Made by a program: the position numbers and the translations under genes
The notes under the pieces: generated by a model
The model's input: the letters and a program-made list of their open reading frames with translations, nothing else
Told to the model about the DNA's origin: nothing
The model's database searches: none
Shown here: positions 35,621-45,094 of the stretch, piece by piece
Numbering within the stretch: the stretch's first letter is position 1
Layout: every line of letters begins with the position of its first letter
Assembly: GCA_022763185.1 (NCBI GenBank)
Contig: JALEGL010000006.1
Coordinates: 1-64,000, forward strand
From: a bacterium
GTDB taxonomy: Bacteria > Bdellovibrionota_G > JALEGL01
DNA length: 64,000 nt
Reading direction: 5' to 3'

Positions 35621-36970
35621 ATGATGTATTCTATAATTGATATTGAAACCACGGGCTCGTTTTCTGGCCTTCATAAAGTAACAGAAATTGCTATTATTGT
35701 ATTTGATGGCAATAAAATTGTGGACTCCTACCAAACTCTCATTAATCCGCAGCGCAATATTCCTAGTTCTATCACCCGTTTAACCGGCATCACCAATGCC
35801 ATGGTTTCCAGTGCACCTCCTTTCTATAAAGTTGCAAAAAAAATTGTTGAAATGACCCAGTCCTGCGTCTTTGTGGCTCACAACGTAAACTTTGATTACA
35901 ATATCCTTAAAAGTGAGTTCTCAGACTTAGGGTATAACTTCAAAGTTAAAAAACTTTGTACCGTGCGTTTGGCACGTAAAGCACTGCCTGGACATGCCTC
36001 TTACAGTTTAGGTAAAATTTGTAAGGACCTAGGCATTGAAATCAGTAACCGACACCGAGCCATGGGCGATGCCAAAGCTACCCTAGAGTTATTTAAAAAG
36101 ATTCTTACTCAATTGGGGGAGGACCAAGTTTTTAATGCTTATCAAGAAGCTGAGTTACAACTTCCACAACAACTTAATTATTCTGATCTTGAAGACTTAC
36201 CGCAAGAGCCGGGTATTTATTTTTTAAAAGATAAAGAAGATTGTATTATATACATTGGTAAAAGCATCAACATTCAAAAAAGAGTAAAAAGTCATTTTAA
36301 GTTTAAAAACGGTCAAAAGAAAGCTCAACGTATATTTGAGGAAACTTTCAGTATCGATTATATCCTAAGCGGAAGCGATCTTGCAGCCCGTTTATTGGAA
36401 TGTGAGATGATCAAAAAGCACAGACCTCGCCATAATCGCTCACTCAATCGTGCAAGGTTCAGGTACTGCTTGGCACTAGAAGCCGATAAAGCTGGGTACC
36501 TAGATGTTAAAATAAGATCGAACTCGCAGCTGAACTTGTCTTATAAACATGAAGAAATAAAGTTTTTTAGTAAAAAAACAGCCAGCTTGGCAAAGCTTGA
36601 GATTTACAAAAAAGCTTTTGGCATACACTTAGAGCACCCTAAGTACTCAGGGGCCATCGACCAATTAAAGGCTACTTTAGACGCTTTACTTTACAATAAA
36701 AAAATTGAACAGCAATTTGAAAAGTACTTTTATCCGCATTCAGATTTTGATGTTCGTTTAAAGGGAAGGGATAAAGATGAACACGCTTTGATAGAATTTC
36801 GTGATCATCAAATTCAATCTTTATCGTTTATTAAAAATCAGCAACATGTGCAACAGTATAAACTGAGTGAAAATAGTGACATGAAAAATATTTTTTTAAG
36901 TATATACAATAAAAAAAAGCTAAACCTTGTTAAAAAAAGTACAGCAGATACCCAATTAAATTATTTTTGA
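35621..36970 (+). CDS. DEDDh exonuclease fused to GIY-YIG nuclease domain
   Basis: A ~449-residue protein. The N-terminal DnaQ-like exonuclease (about 1-170) has IIDIETTG, VAHNVNFDYNIL and HRAMGDAKATLE. The central GIY-YIG domain (about 195-280) shows PGIYFLKDKEDCIIYIGKS, as in UvrC/Cho. The C-terminal ~170 residues are unassigned. The architecture occurs in several bacterial groups and suggests a DNA-repair nuclease that incises then trims. The start is ATG 35621 or 35624; the frame is open to TTG 35615. Confidence 0.85.
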   Translation: MMYSIIDIETTGSFSGLHKVTEIAIIVFDGNKIVDSYQTLINPQRNIPSSITRLTGITNAMVSSAPPFYKVAKKIVEMTQSCVFVAHNVNFDYNILKSEFSDLGYNFKVKKLCTVRLARKALPGHASYSLGKICKDLGIEISNRHRAMGDAKATLELFKKILTQLGEDQVFNAYQEAELQLPQQLNYSDLEDLPQEPGIYFLKDKEDCIIYIGKSINIQKRVKSHFKFKNGQKKAQRIFEETFSIDYILSGSDLAARLLECEMIKKHRPRHNRSLNRARFRYCLALEADKAGYLDVKIRSNSQLNLSYKHEEIKFFSKKTASLAKLEIYKKAFGIHLEHPKYSGAIDQLKATLDALLYNKKIEQQFEKYFYPHSDFDVRLKGRDKDEHALIEFRDHQIQSLSFIKNQQHVQQYKLSENSDMKNIFLSIYNKKKLNLVKKSTADTQLNYF

Positions 36971-37088
36971 AAAATGAACCAATGACTTTGGAGAAGTCAA
37001 TCGTTGTGGGAACAGTTGACTGAGTTTATTAAGTGTGAGTTAAGAAATTTTATTGAAAAATTGTCGAACACAGGGGGCATTTTTATGT

Positions 37089-37460
37089 TCATGACTTTGA
37101 ACAATGAAAGTTAATTTTGTGTCCTTCAGGGTCCCTAAAATAAGCACAATAATAACCAGCACCCCGTATGCCCGGCTCTCCTTCATTTGTTGCACCTAGT
37201 TCTAAAGCTTTTGCATGGAGTTTGTTGACGTGCTCTGGAGACGAAGCTTGTAAGGCTATCATAACACCATTGCCTACGGTTGCTACATTACCATCATATG
37301 GGCTTGTGATTGAAAATATGGGTGTTCCTTCTTTTGTTTGCCACGCTTTAGCTGTTGGCGTGTCATAAGACTTTTTTGCTCCTAGCAAACCAAATAGAGC
37401 ATCATAAAAATCACCTGTTTTATCTATATTATTTGCACCCAATGTAATGTAACCAATCAT
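37089..37460 (-). CDS. VOC family protein
   Basis: A 123-residue glyoxalase/bleomycin-resistance fold protein. IGYITLGANNIDKTGDFYDA at the start, GTPIFSITSPYDG, and GYYCAYFRDPEGHKINFHC at the end fit the common YetH-like/unknown-substrate VOC branch. No specific substrate can be named. Confidence 0.82.
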   Translation of the reverse strand: MIGYITLGANNIDKTGDFYDALFGLLGAKKSYDTPTAKAWQTKEGTPIFSITSPYDGNVATVGNGVMIALQASSPEHVNKLHAKALELGATNEGEPGIRGAGYYCAYFRDPEGHKINFHCSKS

Positions 37461-38027
37461 AAATAGTCTCCTTTATAAGGCATTAAACTTACCGAATGTT
37501 TTTAAATGTAAGCAAGTATTTTTTAATAAACATATAATCGATTTCATAAATAATTTAAAAATATGCCTTGAACTTCTTTCAATAGGTTATAATTAGAGGA
37601 GTGTATGTATCTAGTGATGGAGAAGTAAAATTAACGCCAGGTATTTATGAAGAGGAGAATAAACAGCTTCTAGTTTTAAAAAATTTTTATCGTTGTTTAA
37701 AGTTCTGGAGACTCACAGCCTCTATTATTTATCATTAAAACTTGTATATATTTTATTAAAAATCCATTGTGAAAAGTATCCAGTTGATTTGTCAACTCCA
37801 GGTACACACGATACATTCTTTAGCTGATTGAAATAATTTTTTTCAAGAATACATTGTGGTGCTCCACAATTGAATTATTAACAAGCAATTCTAATTATTT
37901 CACGAGTTAACTAAGATTACTTTAGATTAAAAATACCTAGGTTTATAGATAGTATCCTTACTAAAGTTAGTAGGCAAATTTTGAATTTAAAGCTAGTTAT
38001 TAACAAACAAAATAACAAGGAGTGTTT
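37461..38027. other. 567-bp intergenic region
   Basis: Contains an R2 inverted pair (37797-37820 and 37846-37872) and a 45-codon frame from GTG 37601 to TAA 37736-37738 that is probably chance or a remnant. The AAGGAG ribosome-binding site for the DUF1328 gene is at its right end. Confidence 0.55.
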
Positions 38028-38204
38028 ATGCTTAAATTAGCTATTTTTTTCTTTATCATATCTTTAGTTGCTGCATTATTTGGTTTTACTGGAATTGCTA
38101 CTGCGGCGGCAGGAATTGCCAAAGTTCTTTTTTTCATTTTTCTGGTTTTATTCATTCTTTTTGGTGTATTGGCTTACAAGGCAACCAAAAAAATAACTTC
38201 ATAA
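38028..38204 (+). CDS. DUF1328 small membrane protein
   Basis: A 58-residue protein starting at ATG 38028 behind AAGGAG. Two hydrophobic helices enclose [20 protein letters not shown], the DUF1328 (YtjA-like) signature. Function is unknown; homologues are often stress-induced. It begins a same-strand group of envelope proteins. Confidence 0.85.
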   Translation: MLKLAIFFFIISLVAALFGFTGIATAAAGIAKVLFFIFLVLFILFGVLAYKATKKITS

Positions 38205-38253
38205 CATGCTCAGCCATACTAACTTGTATCTAAAAAAATAAAGGAAAAGTAAT

Positions 38254-38907
38254 ATGATTAAACATCTACTTTCATTATTAATTGGAATAGTTTTGTTTGC
38301 TACAAATTTATTGTTAGCAAAAGGCGTATATGCAAACTATGATTTGCAGGTAATGGATAAAGGTAGCATGCTTGTCGGTGAAATTGTTACTTTTTATGAT
38401 AATGAAAAAATGAGGATGGAAATTGCTTTAAATAGAGGTAAAGAGCCACTGGAAAAAATCATACATATTGTGGATATCCAAAAAAATAAAAGCTACACAC
38501 TATTCAATGAAAGTAAAACCTATGTAGAGCTTAAGTATCCAAAGTCTAAAAAAAATACACTTGAAAAAAAATACAAACCTAGCAATCAAACTAAAACCAT
38601 TGCCGGCTTTTCTTGTGAAGTGTTTGGTAAAATAAAAAAAGATTTTGTAGAAACTGTCTGTATTAGTCAGGAGCTTTATAATAAGCATAAAAATTATAGG
38701 GAAAGTTTTAGACATATTGGCCAAAAGCAGTCTTATTATATGAATGATATTAAAGGCTTTCCATTGGAGTACCAGATAACAGTTGATGGAAAAATCCAAT
38801 CTAAGTTCAAACTTAAACAGCTAAAGGAAAAAAATATCAAAGCTCAATTATTTGTGATCCCCAAATTTTACAAAAAAATAGAGAGTTTAAAGAAAAAAGC
38901 ACTCTAA
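38254..38907 (+). CDS. exported DUF4412-like protein, paralogue 1
   Basis: A 217-residue protein with a signal peptide. NYDLQVMDKGSMLVGEIVTF, KSYTLFNESKTYVEL, TKTIAGFSCEVF and IKGFPLEY follow the DUF4412/LolA-like layout of periplasmic lipid- or metal-handling proteins. It is a clear paralogue of the protein at 40387. The conserved pair of Cys (FSCEVF and TVCISQE) may form a disulfide. Function unknown. Confidence 0.65.
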   Translation: MIKHLLSLLIGIVLFATNLLLAKGVYANYDLQVMDKGSMLVGEIVTFYDNEKMRMEIALNRGKEPLEKIIHIVDIQKNKSYTLFNESKTYVELKYPKSKKNTLEKKYKPSNQTKTIAGFSCEVFGKIKKDFVETVCISQELYNKHKNYRESFRHIGQKQSYYMNDIKGFPLEYQITVDGKIQSKFKLKQLKEKNIKAQLFVIPKFYKKIESLKKKAL

Positions 38908-39017
38908 AAGTATTGATGCATAGTATAGTTGGTATTCCATGTTGAAGCGCAACGCGTTGTATGTTAGGTCTTCAAAAATAAAATACTTTATGAAAAACAT
39001 AATTATTGAGGGATAGT

Positions 39018-40271
39018 ATGAAATTTACTTATAGTATCAAGTGTTTAAGCTTTATAACGGCTTTGTTTTTTGGAGAGATCTGTTTTGCACAACAGTCAAA
39101 TTTAATCAAAGATTACAACACTATATCACAAACCTTTGCCTGTGCTGTTGTACCAGAAGGCTATACTGGAAAGATAGATCAAGATAATGTTTTTGAACAA
39201 AGTTTTCTCATTGATCGCCATAACTCAGATCATCAAGGAGATATCACAAAGGATTATAGCTATAGAGTTGAAGATAGGTATTTAAGCTTTCCTCATCTTA
39301 AGTTTTATTACTTTCCTTACAATGGTAACTATTTTTCTTGGGCAAGCAACATGCGTTGGGGAGGTTCTAATGTCCCTGATAAAGACAACCCATTTTATGT
39401 TGATACTCGTGAAGGTAAACAAATCATTCAACTCATAAGTTTGGACATGCAACTAGCGAGAATACCAAGAGGTACACGTAATTTAAATAATGAAAGGAAT
39501 TTTACACCTGTTGCAATGGTTAAGTCTCACTGTGAGCATCATTTTGAACAAGAAGAATTGCAACATTTAAATGAGGGGTCAAGTTTATCAAATACATCAA
39601 CTTGGACTGAAAATCGCCAAAACATGTTACCCGCAATGGTTAATTATAATTTAGTTGCAAGGTTTCACTATAGAGATGAGCCAAGTAATTTTATTGGTAT
39701 CGAGAGTGTTCTCAAAGGTGATATTGATCTTAAACAGAATGGAAGTTTAATAGGAAGAGGTGGCTCTATTGATCTTGAAGACGCCACGTTCAATCATAGT
39801 ATTTCTGTTGAAAACATTTATCAATCACAAGCTTTTACAGATGAAGCTTTAAAGCTTTATTGGTGGCAGTTTACAGCCATACCCTTTTTTAAGAATTACA
39901 AAAACTCAGCATTTACAGATCCTGGATTTTATTTAAGCTTAAATGAAGAAGAAAAAATATTATTAAATTGGCAGTTAAGAACACATCAAAGGGTTAATGA
40001 ACAAAGTTTTAAAATTAAATCCAGTTCGGTTACGGTTTCTGAACCTGGTTATGAACCTTGGGAACTCCCTGCAAATAGATCATTAAGAATTACCGATGAG
40101 TTTGGTTATGAAAAAGCATCAGGAACAGGGTCTGTTAGTTTTACTTTTGATGAACGTATTTATGTCAATAATGATGTTTATCAATTAAAATGTAGTTGGT
40201 GGCCAAAAGACTTAATTATTAAATCAACAAATAGTAATAAAGGTCCTTTAGCCAATCAATCATGCAATTGA
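39018..40271 (+). CDS. uncharacterised exported protein
   Basis: From ATG 39018 (behind GAGGG) the protein has 417 residues with a signal peptide ending near CFA-QQ. It is rich in aromatic residues and Asn, with HCEHHFEQEEL and a cysteine near each end of the mature part. Predicted mostly beta. I recognise no family. It lies between the two DUF4412-like paralogues, all reading the same way. Confidence 0.6.
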   Translation: MKFTYSIKCLSFITALFFGEICFAQQSNLIKDYNTISQTFACAVVPEGYTGKIDQDNVFEQSFLIDRHNSDHQGDITKDYSYRVEDRYLSFPHLKFYYFPYNGNYFSWASNMRWGGSNVPDKDNPFYVDTREGKQIIQLISLDMQLARIPRGTRNLNNERNFTPVAMVKSHCEHHFEQEELQHLNEGSSLSNTSTWTENRQNMLPAMVNYNLVARFHYRDEPSNFIGIESVLKGDIDLKQNGSLIGRGGSIDLEDATFNHSISVENIYQSQAFTDEALKLYWWQFTAIPFFKNYKNSAFTDPGFYLSLNEEEKILLNWQLRTHQRVNEQSFKIKSSSVTVSEPGYEPWELPANRSLRITDEFGYEKASGTGSVSFTFDERIYVNNDVYQLKCSWWPKDLIIKSTNSNKGPLANQSCN

Positions 40272-40386
40272 ATACGTTTTATACGGTTAGGTGCATATTG
40301 TTAGTCAATAGAAATATCAATCGTTTGTATTTTAAATAAATACCTGTAAGGTATTGTTTTTGACATTTTATTTAAGGAGAATCACT

Positions 40387-41145
40387 ATGATACGCTTTAT
40401 GCACATTATTTTACTATTGCCTAGCTTATTAAGCTCTGTATATGCCAATGGTGTAGTGGTAGACTATACAATGATCATTAATCAAGCCCAGCAAAATATG
40501 AGTGGAAGCATGAAAGCATTTTACCAAAATGGAATGACCCGAGTTGAGATGAATATAAAAAATATGCCTATGGGTAAGATGATTCATTTGAGTGATGCTA
40601 AAAAAAAGACGAGCTATACGCTATTTCCTGAAGAAAAATCTTACATAGAGAATGCTATCCGTCAGAGCTCTCAACATAAAAGTAAACATAATTTTAAACC
40701 CACAAAAGATAAAAAAACCATTGCTGGGCATAAGTGTCAGGTTTATGAGAAAAAAAGCCGGACACAAGATGAACAAGTATGTTTGAGTGATGATTTGTAT
40801 AAAAAATACAAATCCATGATGGCAGCATTTTATAGCAACAAAAAAAACAACGTTCTGCCAGAAGATATACAAGGTTTTCCTCTAGAATTTGAATCAAAAA
40901 AGAACAATAAACTTGAAACCCAAGTGCGCGTTATTTCACTGAAAGAAAAAAATATCAAAACATCAATGTTTACACTTCCTAAAGGTTACAAAAAAATGAA
41001 CAGCGCCCCTGTAGCAGATCAAGATATGGAGGATATGAAAAAATCTATGATGGAGGCCATGAAAAATGGTGGCATGGATGCTAAAAAAATTGAAGCAATG
41101 AAAAAAATGGCTGAGGAGATGAAGAAAAAATATCAAAGCCAATAA
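40387..41145 (+). CDS. exported DUF4412-like protein, paralogue 2
   Basis: A 252-residue exported protein from ATG 40387, supported by AAGGAG. It shares TSYTLFPEEKSYIE, KKTIAGHKCQVYEKK, QVCLSDDLYKKYK and IQGFPLEFE with the paralogue at 38254, including the two Cys. It differs by a Met/Lys-rich C-terminal tail (MEAMKNGGMDAKKIEAMKKM) that might bind metal or form a helix. Function unknown. Confidence 0.68.
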   Translation: MIRFMHIILLLPSLLSSVYANGVVVDYTMIINQAQQNMSGSMKAFYQNGMTRVEMNIKNMPMGKMIHLSDAKKKTSYTLFPEEKSYIENAIRQSSQHKSKHNFKPTKDKKTIAGHKCQVYEKKSRTQDEQVCLSDDLYKKYKSMMAAFYSNKKNNVLPEDIQGFPLEFESKKNNKLETQVRVISLKEKNIKTSMFTLPKGYKKMNSAPVADQDMEDMKKSMMEAMKNGGMDAKKIEAMKKMAEEMKKKYQSQ

Positions 41146-41456
41146 TACAAAAATTAAACGTTTAGTAGAAAGCCATAGTTATCATTAACTGTATATTACA
41201 GTCTTACTGTAGTGAAGAGTCAACCGAAGTGTTTTTTTAAGCATAGCAAAATATTGGTTGAGGATGTAAAAAATCTAACTTTTCTTAGATCAAGATTAAG
41301 GGACAGTTTGAAATAAATGTGTATCAAAGAATTATGCATAGAGTGTTAGCTACGTCTTGTATAAATTTAAAAATAAATTAAATATATTGGTAAGAATAGA
41401 TTCAAAAAAAAGGCACCTTACAAGGTGCCTTTTTGGGTTAGAGTTAAATGTTGCTC
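41146..41456. other. 311-bp intergenic region
   Basis: Apart from the bidirectional terminator at 41407-41434, no feature is seen. A 62-codon plus-strand frame runs through that terminator and is rejected. Confidence 0.6.
41407..41434. terminator. bidirectional rho-independent terminator
   Basis: GGCACCTT (41412-41419) and AAGGTGCC (41422-41429) form a perfect stem flanked by A and T runs. It lies between convergent genes and directly follows the lipoprotein gene on the minus strand. Confidence 0.88.
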
Positions 41457-42065
41457 TTATAAGTCAAGAAAGGGAACGACACGGTCATAGTCAGTGCCAC
41501 ATAAATTGCCTGAGAATTCACCAACAAAATAAAATTCAGCAATAAGTGCAATGCTGTCAATATTGATTCCACAGGTTCCGTTTTCTACTTCATCACCACT
41601 GACTTCAAGAGAACCTTTATATTCTGAATCAAAACTTCCAGTTAAAATACCTTCTTCACCATCATTAAAGCTTTCGATAACGGTATCTGTTTTGACTTCA
41701 AGTGTGCCATTAACAGTCATTTCTTCTTCTGAGGCTGTTTCTATTACGCAATCGGTAAAAACCACTTCATTTAGGTCAAAGGTTCCATCAAACTCTTCTT
41801 GCTGTTCATTTACTTCATAATTGACAACACCTTTAACGTCCATGGTCCCGCTAATAGGGCAGTCGATTGAGTCGTCGATGTCTTCCTCAAGTCCAACAAA
41901 AATAAACCCTTCAGAAGGGAAGAGGCTAGCCATAAGCAGTAGCTGGGCCATTGCATTTTGTTGCTGAGAGTTTAGGCTAGTGGTAGAATCAAAATCAGAA
42001 TCACCACAAGAGGTTAATAATAGGGCAATAAATAATGTGTTTATGTATAAAATAAGTTTTTTCAT
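41457..42065 (-). CDS. acidic lipoprotein
   Basis: A 202-residue protein with a type II signal peptide and lipobox LLTSC (Cys20). The mature part is strongly acidic and has repeated beta-type segments (GTMDVKGVVNY, GTFDLNEVVF, GTLEVKTDTV, GSFDSEYKGSLEV) plus three further cysteines, probably a beta-barrel-like or beta-sandwich fold. No named family. Outer-membrane anchoring is likely because Gly follows the Cys rather than Asp. Confidence 0.7.
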   Translation of the reverse strand: MKKLILYINTLFIALLLTSCGDSDFDSTTSLNSQQQNAMAQLLLMASLFPSEGFIFVGLEEDIDDSIDCPISGTMDVKGVVNYEVNEQQEEFDGTFDLNEVVFTDCVIETASEEEMTVNGTLEVKTDTVIESFNDGEEGILTGSFDSEYKGSLEVSGDEVENGTCGINIDSIALIAEFYFVGEFSGNLCGTDYDRVVPFLDL

Positions 42066-42204
42066 AGAAGTAATTCTGTACTAATAAATATAAAATGGCA
42101 AATTTATGTAGAGGGGGTTATTTTTTTTTAGTTGTGTTGTATCAATTTATCATGTGATGACTTTAAATGTTTGATGTATGGCTAAATTAGATTATGATAA
42201 GCCT

Positions 42205-43062
42205 ATGAATCTATTAAAAAATATATTTTTTGGCTTGTTTTTTTTAAATGTTATATTGACACAGGCTTTTGCTGTGCCATGTTCACAAGGTACGTTCAGT
42301 GCTGATGGGCATGAACCCTGTACCAATTGCCCGGTAGGTACTTTTGCATCGGAAGAAGGTGCAACTCAGTGTACGCCATGTTCTCCTGGAAGTTTTAGCT
42401 CAGAAGAAGGTCAGATCGAATGTATTTTATGTCCTATTGGCAGGTTTCAACCGGATTCAGGTCAAAGTTCATGTTATGGTTGTGCACCAGGAAGTTTTGC
42501 CAATTTCATGGGCAGTATCACCTGTACCCTTTGTCCTGAAGGTTATTTTCAAGCCAATTCTGAAGCAATGCTCTGTTACGAATGCGAACCTGGGAAAGTG
42601 AGTTTAGCTGGAGCTAATGCTTGTGTAGACACACTTAATGCTTCAAGTTGTCTTGATGGGCAGTATGAATCTGGTATGGGCTGTGCCGATTGTGATCCTG
42701 GAACCTATGCTCAAGCGGGCGATGGTTTTTGTAGAGTGTGTGAGTCTGGAACTTTCTCTGATCAACCTGCTGCCAGCGTTTGTGAAGAGTGTCAAAAGGG
42801 GACATCTTCAAGTTTTGCTATTGGTAGAACAGATTGTACCCTCTGTTCGGCAGGGACGTTTGCTGAAGATACAGGTTCTCCTGGTTGTGAAGATTGCCCT
42901 GAAGGCACAAAAGCAGCAGCGGGTTCCTCTGAGTGTGTTCCTATAAAATCTAAAAAAGGTGGTTGTCAGACAAGTGATGGACATATTTTACTTGTATTAT
43001 TGGCACTTGTTCTTTTCCAATATAAGCAAGGTTTGAGCTTGCAAGTAAAAAAGTCAAACTGA
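42205..43062 (+). CDS. exported Cys-rich GCC2/GCC3-repeat protein with C-terminal anchor
   Basis: A 285-residue protein from ATG 42205 (ATG 42178 would add nine residues) with signal peptide (cleavage near AFA-VP). About ten tandem repeats of the type C-x2-C-x-P-G-x-F/Y follow, resembling eukaryotic ephrin-receptor/TNFR-like GCC2_GCC3 modules. The end, KKGGCQTSDG then a hydrophobic helix and basic residues, resembles MYXO-CTERM-type sorting tails. It is probably a surface protein held by disulfides. Role in adhesion or recognition is inferred. Confidence 0.75.
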   Translation: MNLLKNIFFGLFFLNVILTQAFAVPCSQGTFSADGHEPCTNCPVGTFASEEGATQCTPCSPGSFSSEEGQIECILCPIGRFQPDSGQSSCYGCAPGSFANFMGSITCTLCPEGYFQANSEAMLCYECEPGKVSLAGANACVDTLNASSCLDGQYESGMGCADCDPGTYAQAGDGFCRVCESGTFSDQPAASVCEECQKGTSSSFAIGRTDCTLCSAGTFAEDTGSPGCEDCPEGTKAAAGSSECVPIKSKKGGCQTSDGHILLVLLALVLFQYKQGLSLQVKKSN

Positions 43063-43121
43063 TTAAAGACATTGTAATTATGCAGTAGCATTGCTTCAAA
43101 TTAATTTTAGTAGAAGGCTTC

Positions 43122-43149
43122 TTGACCTATGGATGAATCAATATATATT
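43122..43149 (+). promoter_or_regulatory. promoter of the CDF gene
   Basis: TTGACC (43122-43127), 16 bp, TATATT (43144-43149), then 8 nt to ATG 43158. The leader would be one or two bases, with no ribosome-binding site. Confidence 0.5.
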
Positions 43150-43157
43150 CCTTAGCT

Positions 43158-44162
43158 ATGGCCAGTGGATCAAAAGTCGCTGTATACAGCGCAATTATTG
43201 GGAACAGCATTGTGATGGTGGCAAAGTTTATTGCTTTTTTTTTCACTGGATCGAGTTCTATGTTGTCTGAAGGTATTCACTCTTTTGCCGATGTGAGCAA
43301 CCAGTGTTTGTTAGCCTTAGGCATACAAAAATCTCAGCGAAAAGCGGATGCCCGGCATCCCTATGGCTATGTTAGAGAGCGTTATATATGGGCGCTTATT
43401 TCTGCTGTGGGTATTTTTTTCTTGGGCTGTGGTGTAACCGTTTATCATGGTGTACATGGTTTGTTTGATCCACATGAAATTGAAGATTATACACTGGCCT
43501 TTGCAGTCCTTGCCTTTGCGTTTGTGGTTGAGGGCACCACATTCATCATTGCATTAAAAGCAGTACAAAAAGAAGCTTTAAAACGACAGCAGAGTTTTTT
43601 TTCCTATTTTAAGGGGGGTACCGATCCCACTGGGGTGGCTGTGATTTTGGAAGACGGTGCTGCTGTGTTGGGTGTTATTATTGCAGCAGTAGGGCTGACC
43701 TTCAGTTACCATACGCATAATCCATTTTGGGATAGTATGGCAACCATCATGATTGGCTTACTGTTAGGCGTCGTGGCAACATTCATTGCTGTTAGGACAA
43801 GAGGCTTATTGATTGGACAAGCCATACCGGAAGTAAGTCGAAAAAAAGTACTTGAAATATTACAAACTGAACCAGTGATTGATCAAGTTTACGATATCAA
43901 AACAGCCATTATTGGAGCACAAGATCTTCTTTTTAAAGCAGATGTTGAGTTTGATGGGGAAAAGATTGCAGAAAAATACATACAAGATTACGACTTCAAT
44001 CAACTGATAGATGATTTAAAAACAAGAGATGATTTAAGAAAGTTTTTGCTAGAGTATGGTGATCATGTGATAGAAACTTTAGGGGATGAAATTGATCGCA
44101 TTGAAAAAAAAATCAAGCATGAAATCCCAGACTTGAAGCATATTGATCTGGAAGTTAATTAG
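43158..44162 (+). CDS. cation diffusion facilitator, SLC30A9-like
   Basis: A 334-residue membrane transporter of the CDF family, expected to export Zn2+ or similar ions against protons. Site A residues appear in SEGIHSFADVSNQ (HxxxD). In the second site LEDGAAVLG has Glu where most CDFs have His, as in the SLC30A9/ZnT9 branch. RHPYGYVRERYIWAL is the family loop. The cytoplasmic C-terminal ~120 residues are acidic and longer than usual. Confidence 0.88.
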   Translation: MASGSKVAVYSAIIGNSIVMVAKFIAFFFTGSSSMLSEGIHSFADVSNQCLLALGIQKSQRKADARHPYGYVRERYIWALISAVGIFFLGCGVTVYHGVHGLFDPHEIEDYTLAFAVLAFAFVVEGTTFIIALKAVQKEALKRQQSFFSYFKGGTDPTGVAVILEDGAAVLGVIIAAVGLTFSYHTHNPFWDSMATIMIGLLLGVVATFIAVRTRGLLIGQAIPEVSRKKVLEILQTEPVIDQVYDIKTAIIGAQDLLFKADVEFDGEKIAEKYIQDYDFNQLIDDLKTRDDLRKFLLEYGDHVIETLGDEIDRIEKKIKHEIPDLKHIDLEVN

Positions 44163-44296
44163 CGCGGTTCAGATTTTATGGTAAGCAGTAATTTTTTCGA
44201 ATCTCTTCGTTCTTGCGATCTTACTACTCTAAAACTAGTTAATGAAACCAGTCTGATTTTTTTTGAAGTATAATTTATAGTGTTTTCAGATGCACA

Positions 44297-45091
44297 TTAT
44301 TGAATTTTTTTAAATGGAAGTAAAAGAATTTTGATCAAACTGTGTTCTGAAGATTTTCTAAAATAAGACAAACCAATGGTTGAATCATTTTTAAATTGAG
44401 CTTGGTAAGTTTTAAACAAACGATCCCAAATGGATAGATTAAAGCCAAAGTTTTTATTGGCTTCTTCATGGTTAACAGAATGGTGAACAATATGCATTTG
44501 CGGCGTTACCAGTAAGTAGCGCAAAATACCTTCAAATTTTTTAGGAATATAAAGATTGGCATGATTGAACATGGCTAAAAAGTTTAAGATGATTTCAAAG
44601 ACAATAATTGCTGTTACAGATATGCCTAAAATAACAACAAACATAGATTTATACAAAAGCGACGCCAGGATTTCTACCGGGTGAAAGCGTAAAGCACTGG
44701 TTGCATCTAGATCAATATCTGCATGATGCACTTTATGAAAACGCCAAAAAATAGGAATTTTATGTGATAAAACATGCTGAATATAAATCGCTAAATCTAA
44801 AATAATAATTGAGAGTACAAGCTCAAGCCCTTGATGAATAGAGTAATGATTAAAAAAACCCAAAGAATGCTCTTTGGCATAAAGCGCAAAAAAAATAAGC
44901 CCCGTAGGAAAGATAAGTTTTATTAGAACGTTAGAGATAAGGGTCATGAGTGTATTGGCAGGCCAGCGTTCAAATCGTTTTAAACTTCTTGGGCGGTAAG
45001 ATAAAAAATATTCTAATATGGAAAAAATAACTAAACCCAATAGAAAAACAAAGAGTCGGATATATTCTGGTTTAAAAATGAAGTTAGGCAC
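44297..45091 (-). CDS. sterol desaturase/fatty acid hydroxylase family protein
   Basis: A 264-residue inner-membrane di-iron enzyme. Histidine clusters are HVLSH, HKVHHAD, HANLYIP and HIVHHSVNHEEANKN, the expected HxxxH/HxxHH set. Such proteins hydroxylate or desaturate lipids; the substrate is unknown. It starts 3 nt after the stop of the rhodanese-like gene on the same strand. Confidence 0.88.
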   Translation of the reverse strand: MPNFIFKPEYIRLFVFLLGLVIFSILEYFLSYRPRSLKRFERWPANTLMTLISNVLIKLIFPTGLIFFALYAKEHSLGFFNHYSIHQGLELVLSIIILDLAIYIQHVLSHKIPIFWRFHKVHHADIDLDATSALRFHPVEILASLLYKSMFVVILGISVTAIIVFEIILNFLAMFNHANLYIPKKFEGILRYLLVTPQMHIVHHSVNHEEANKNFGFNLSIWDRLFKTYQAQFKNDSTIGLSYFRKSSEHSLIKILLLPFKKIQ

Positions 45092-45094
45092 AGT

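Noticed and set aside
37601-37738. 45-codon frame from GTG in a repeat-bearing gap
   Set aside because: Purines abut the GTG directly, leaving no spacing for initiation; no similarity recognised.
41357-41545. 62-codon frame between convergent genes
   Set aside because: It spans a strong bidirectional terminator and the end of the lipoprotein gene.
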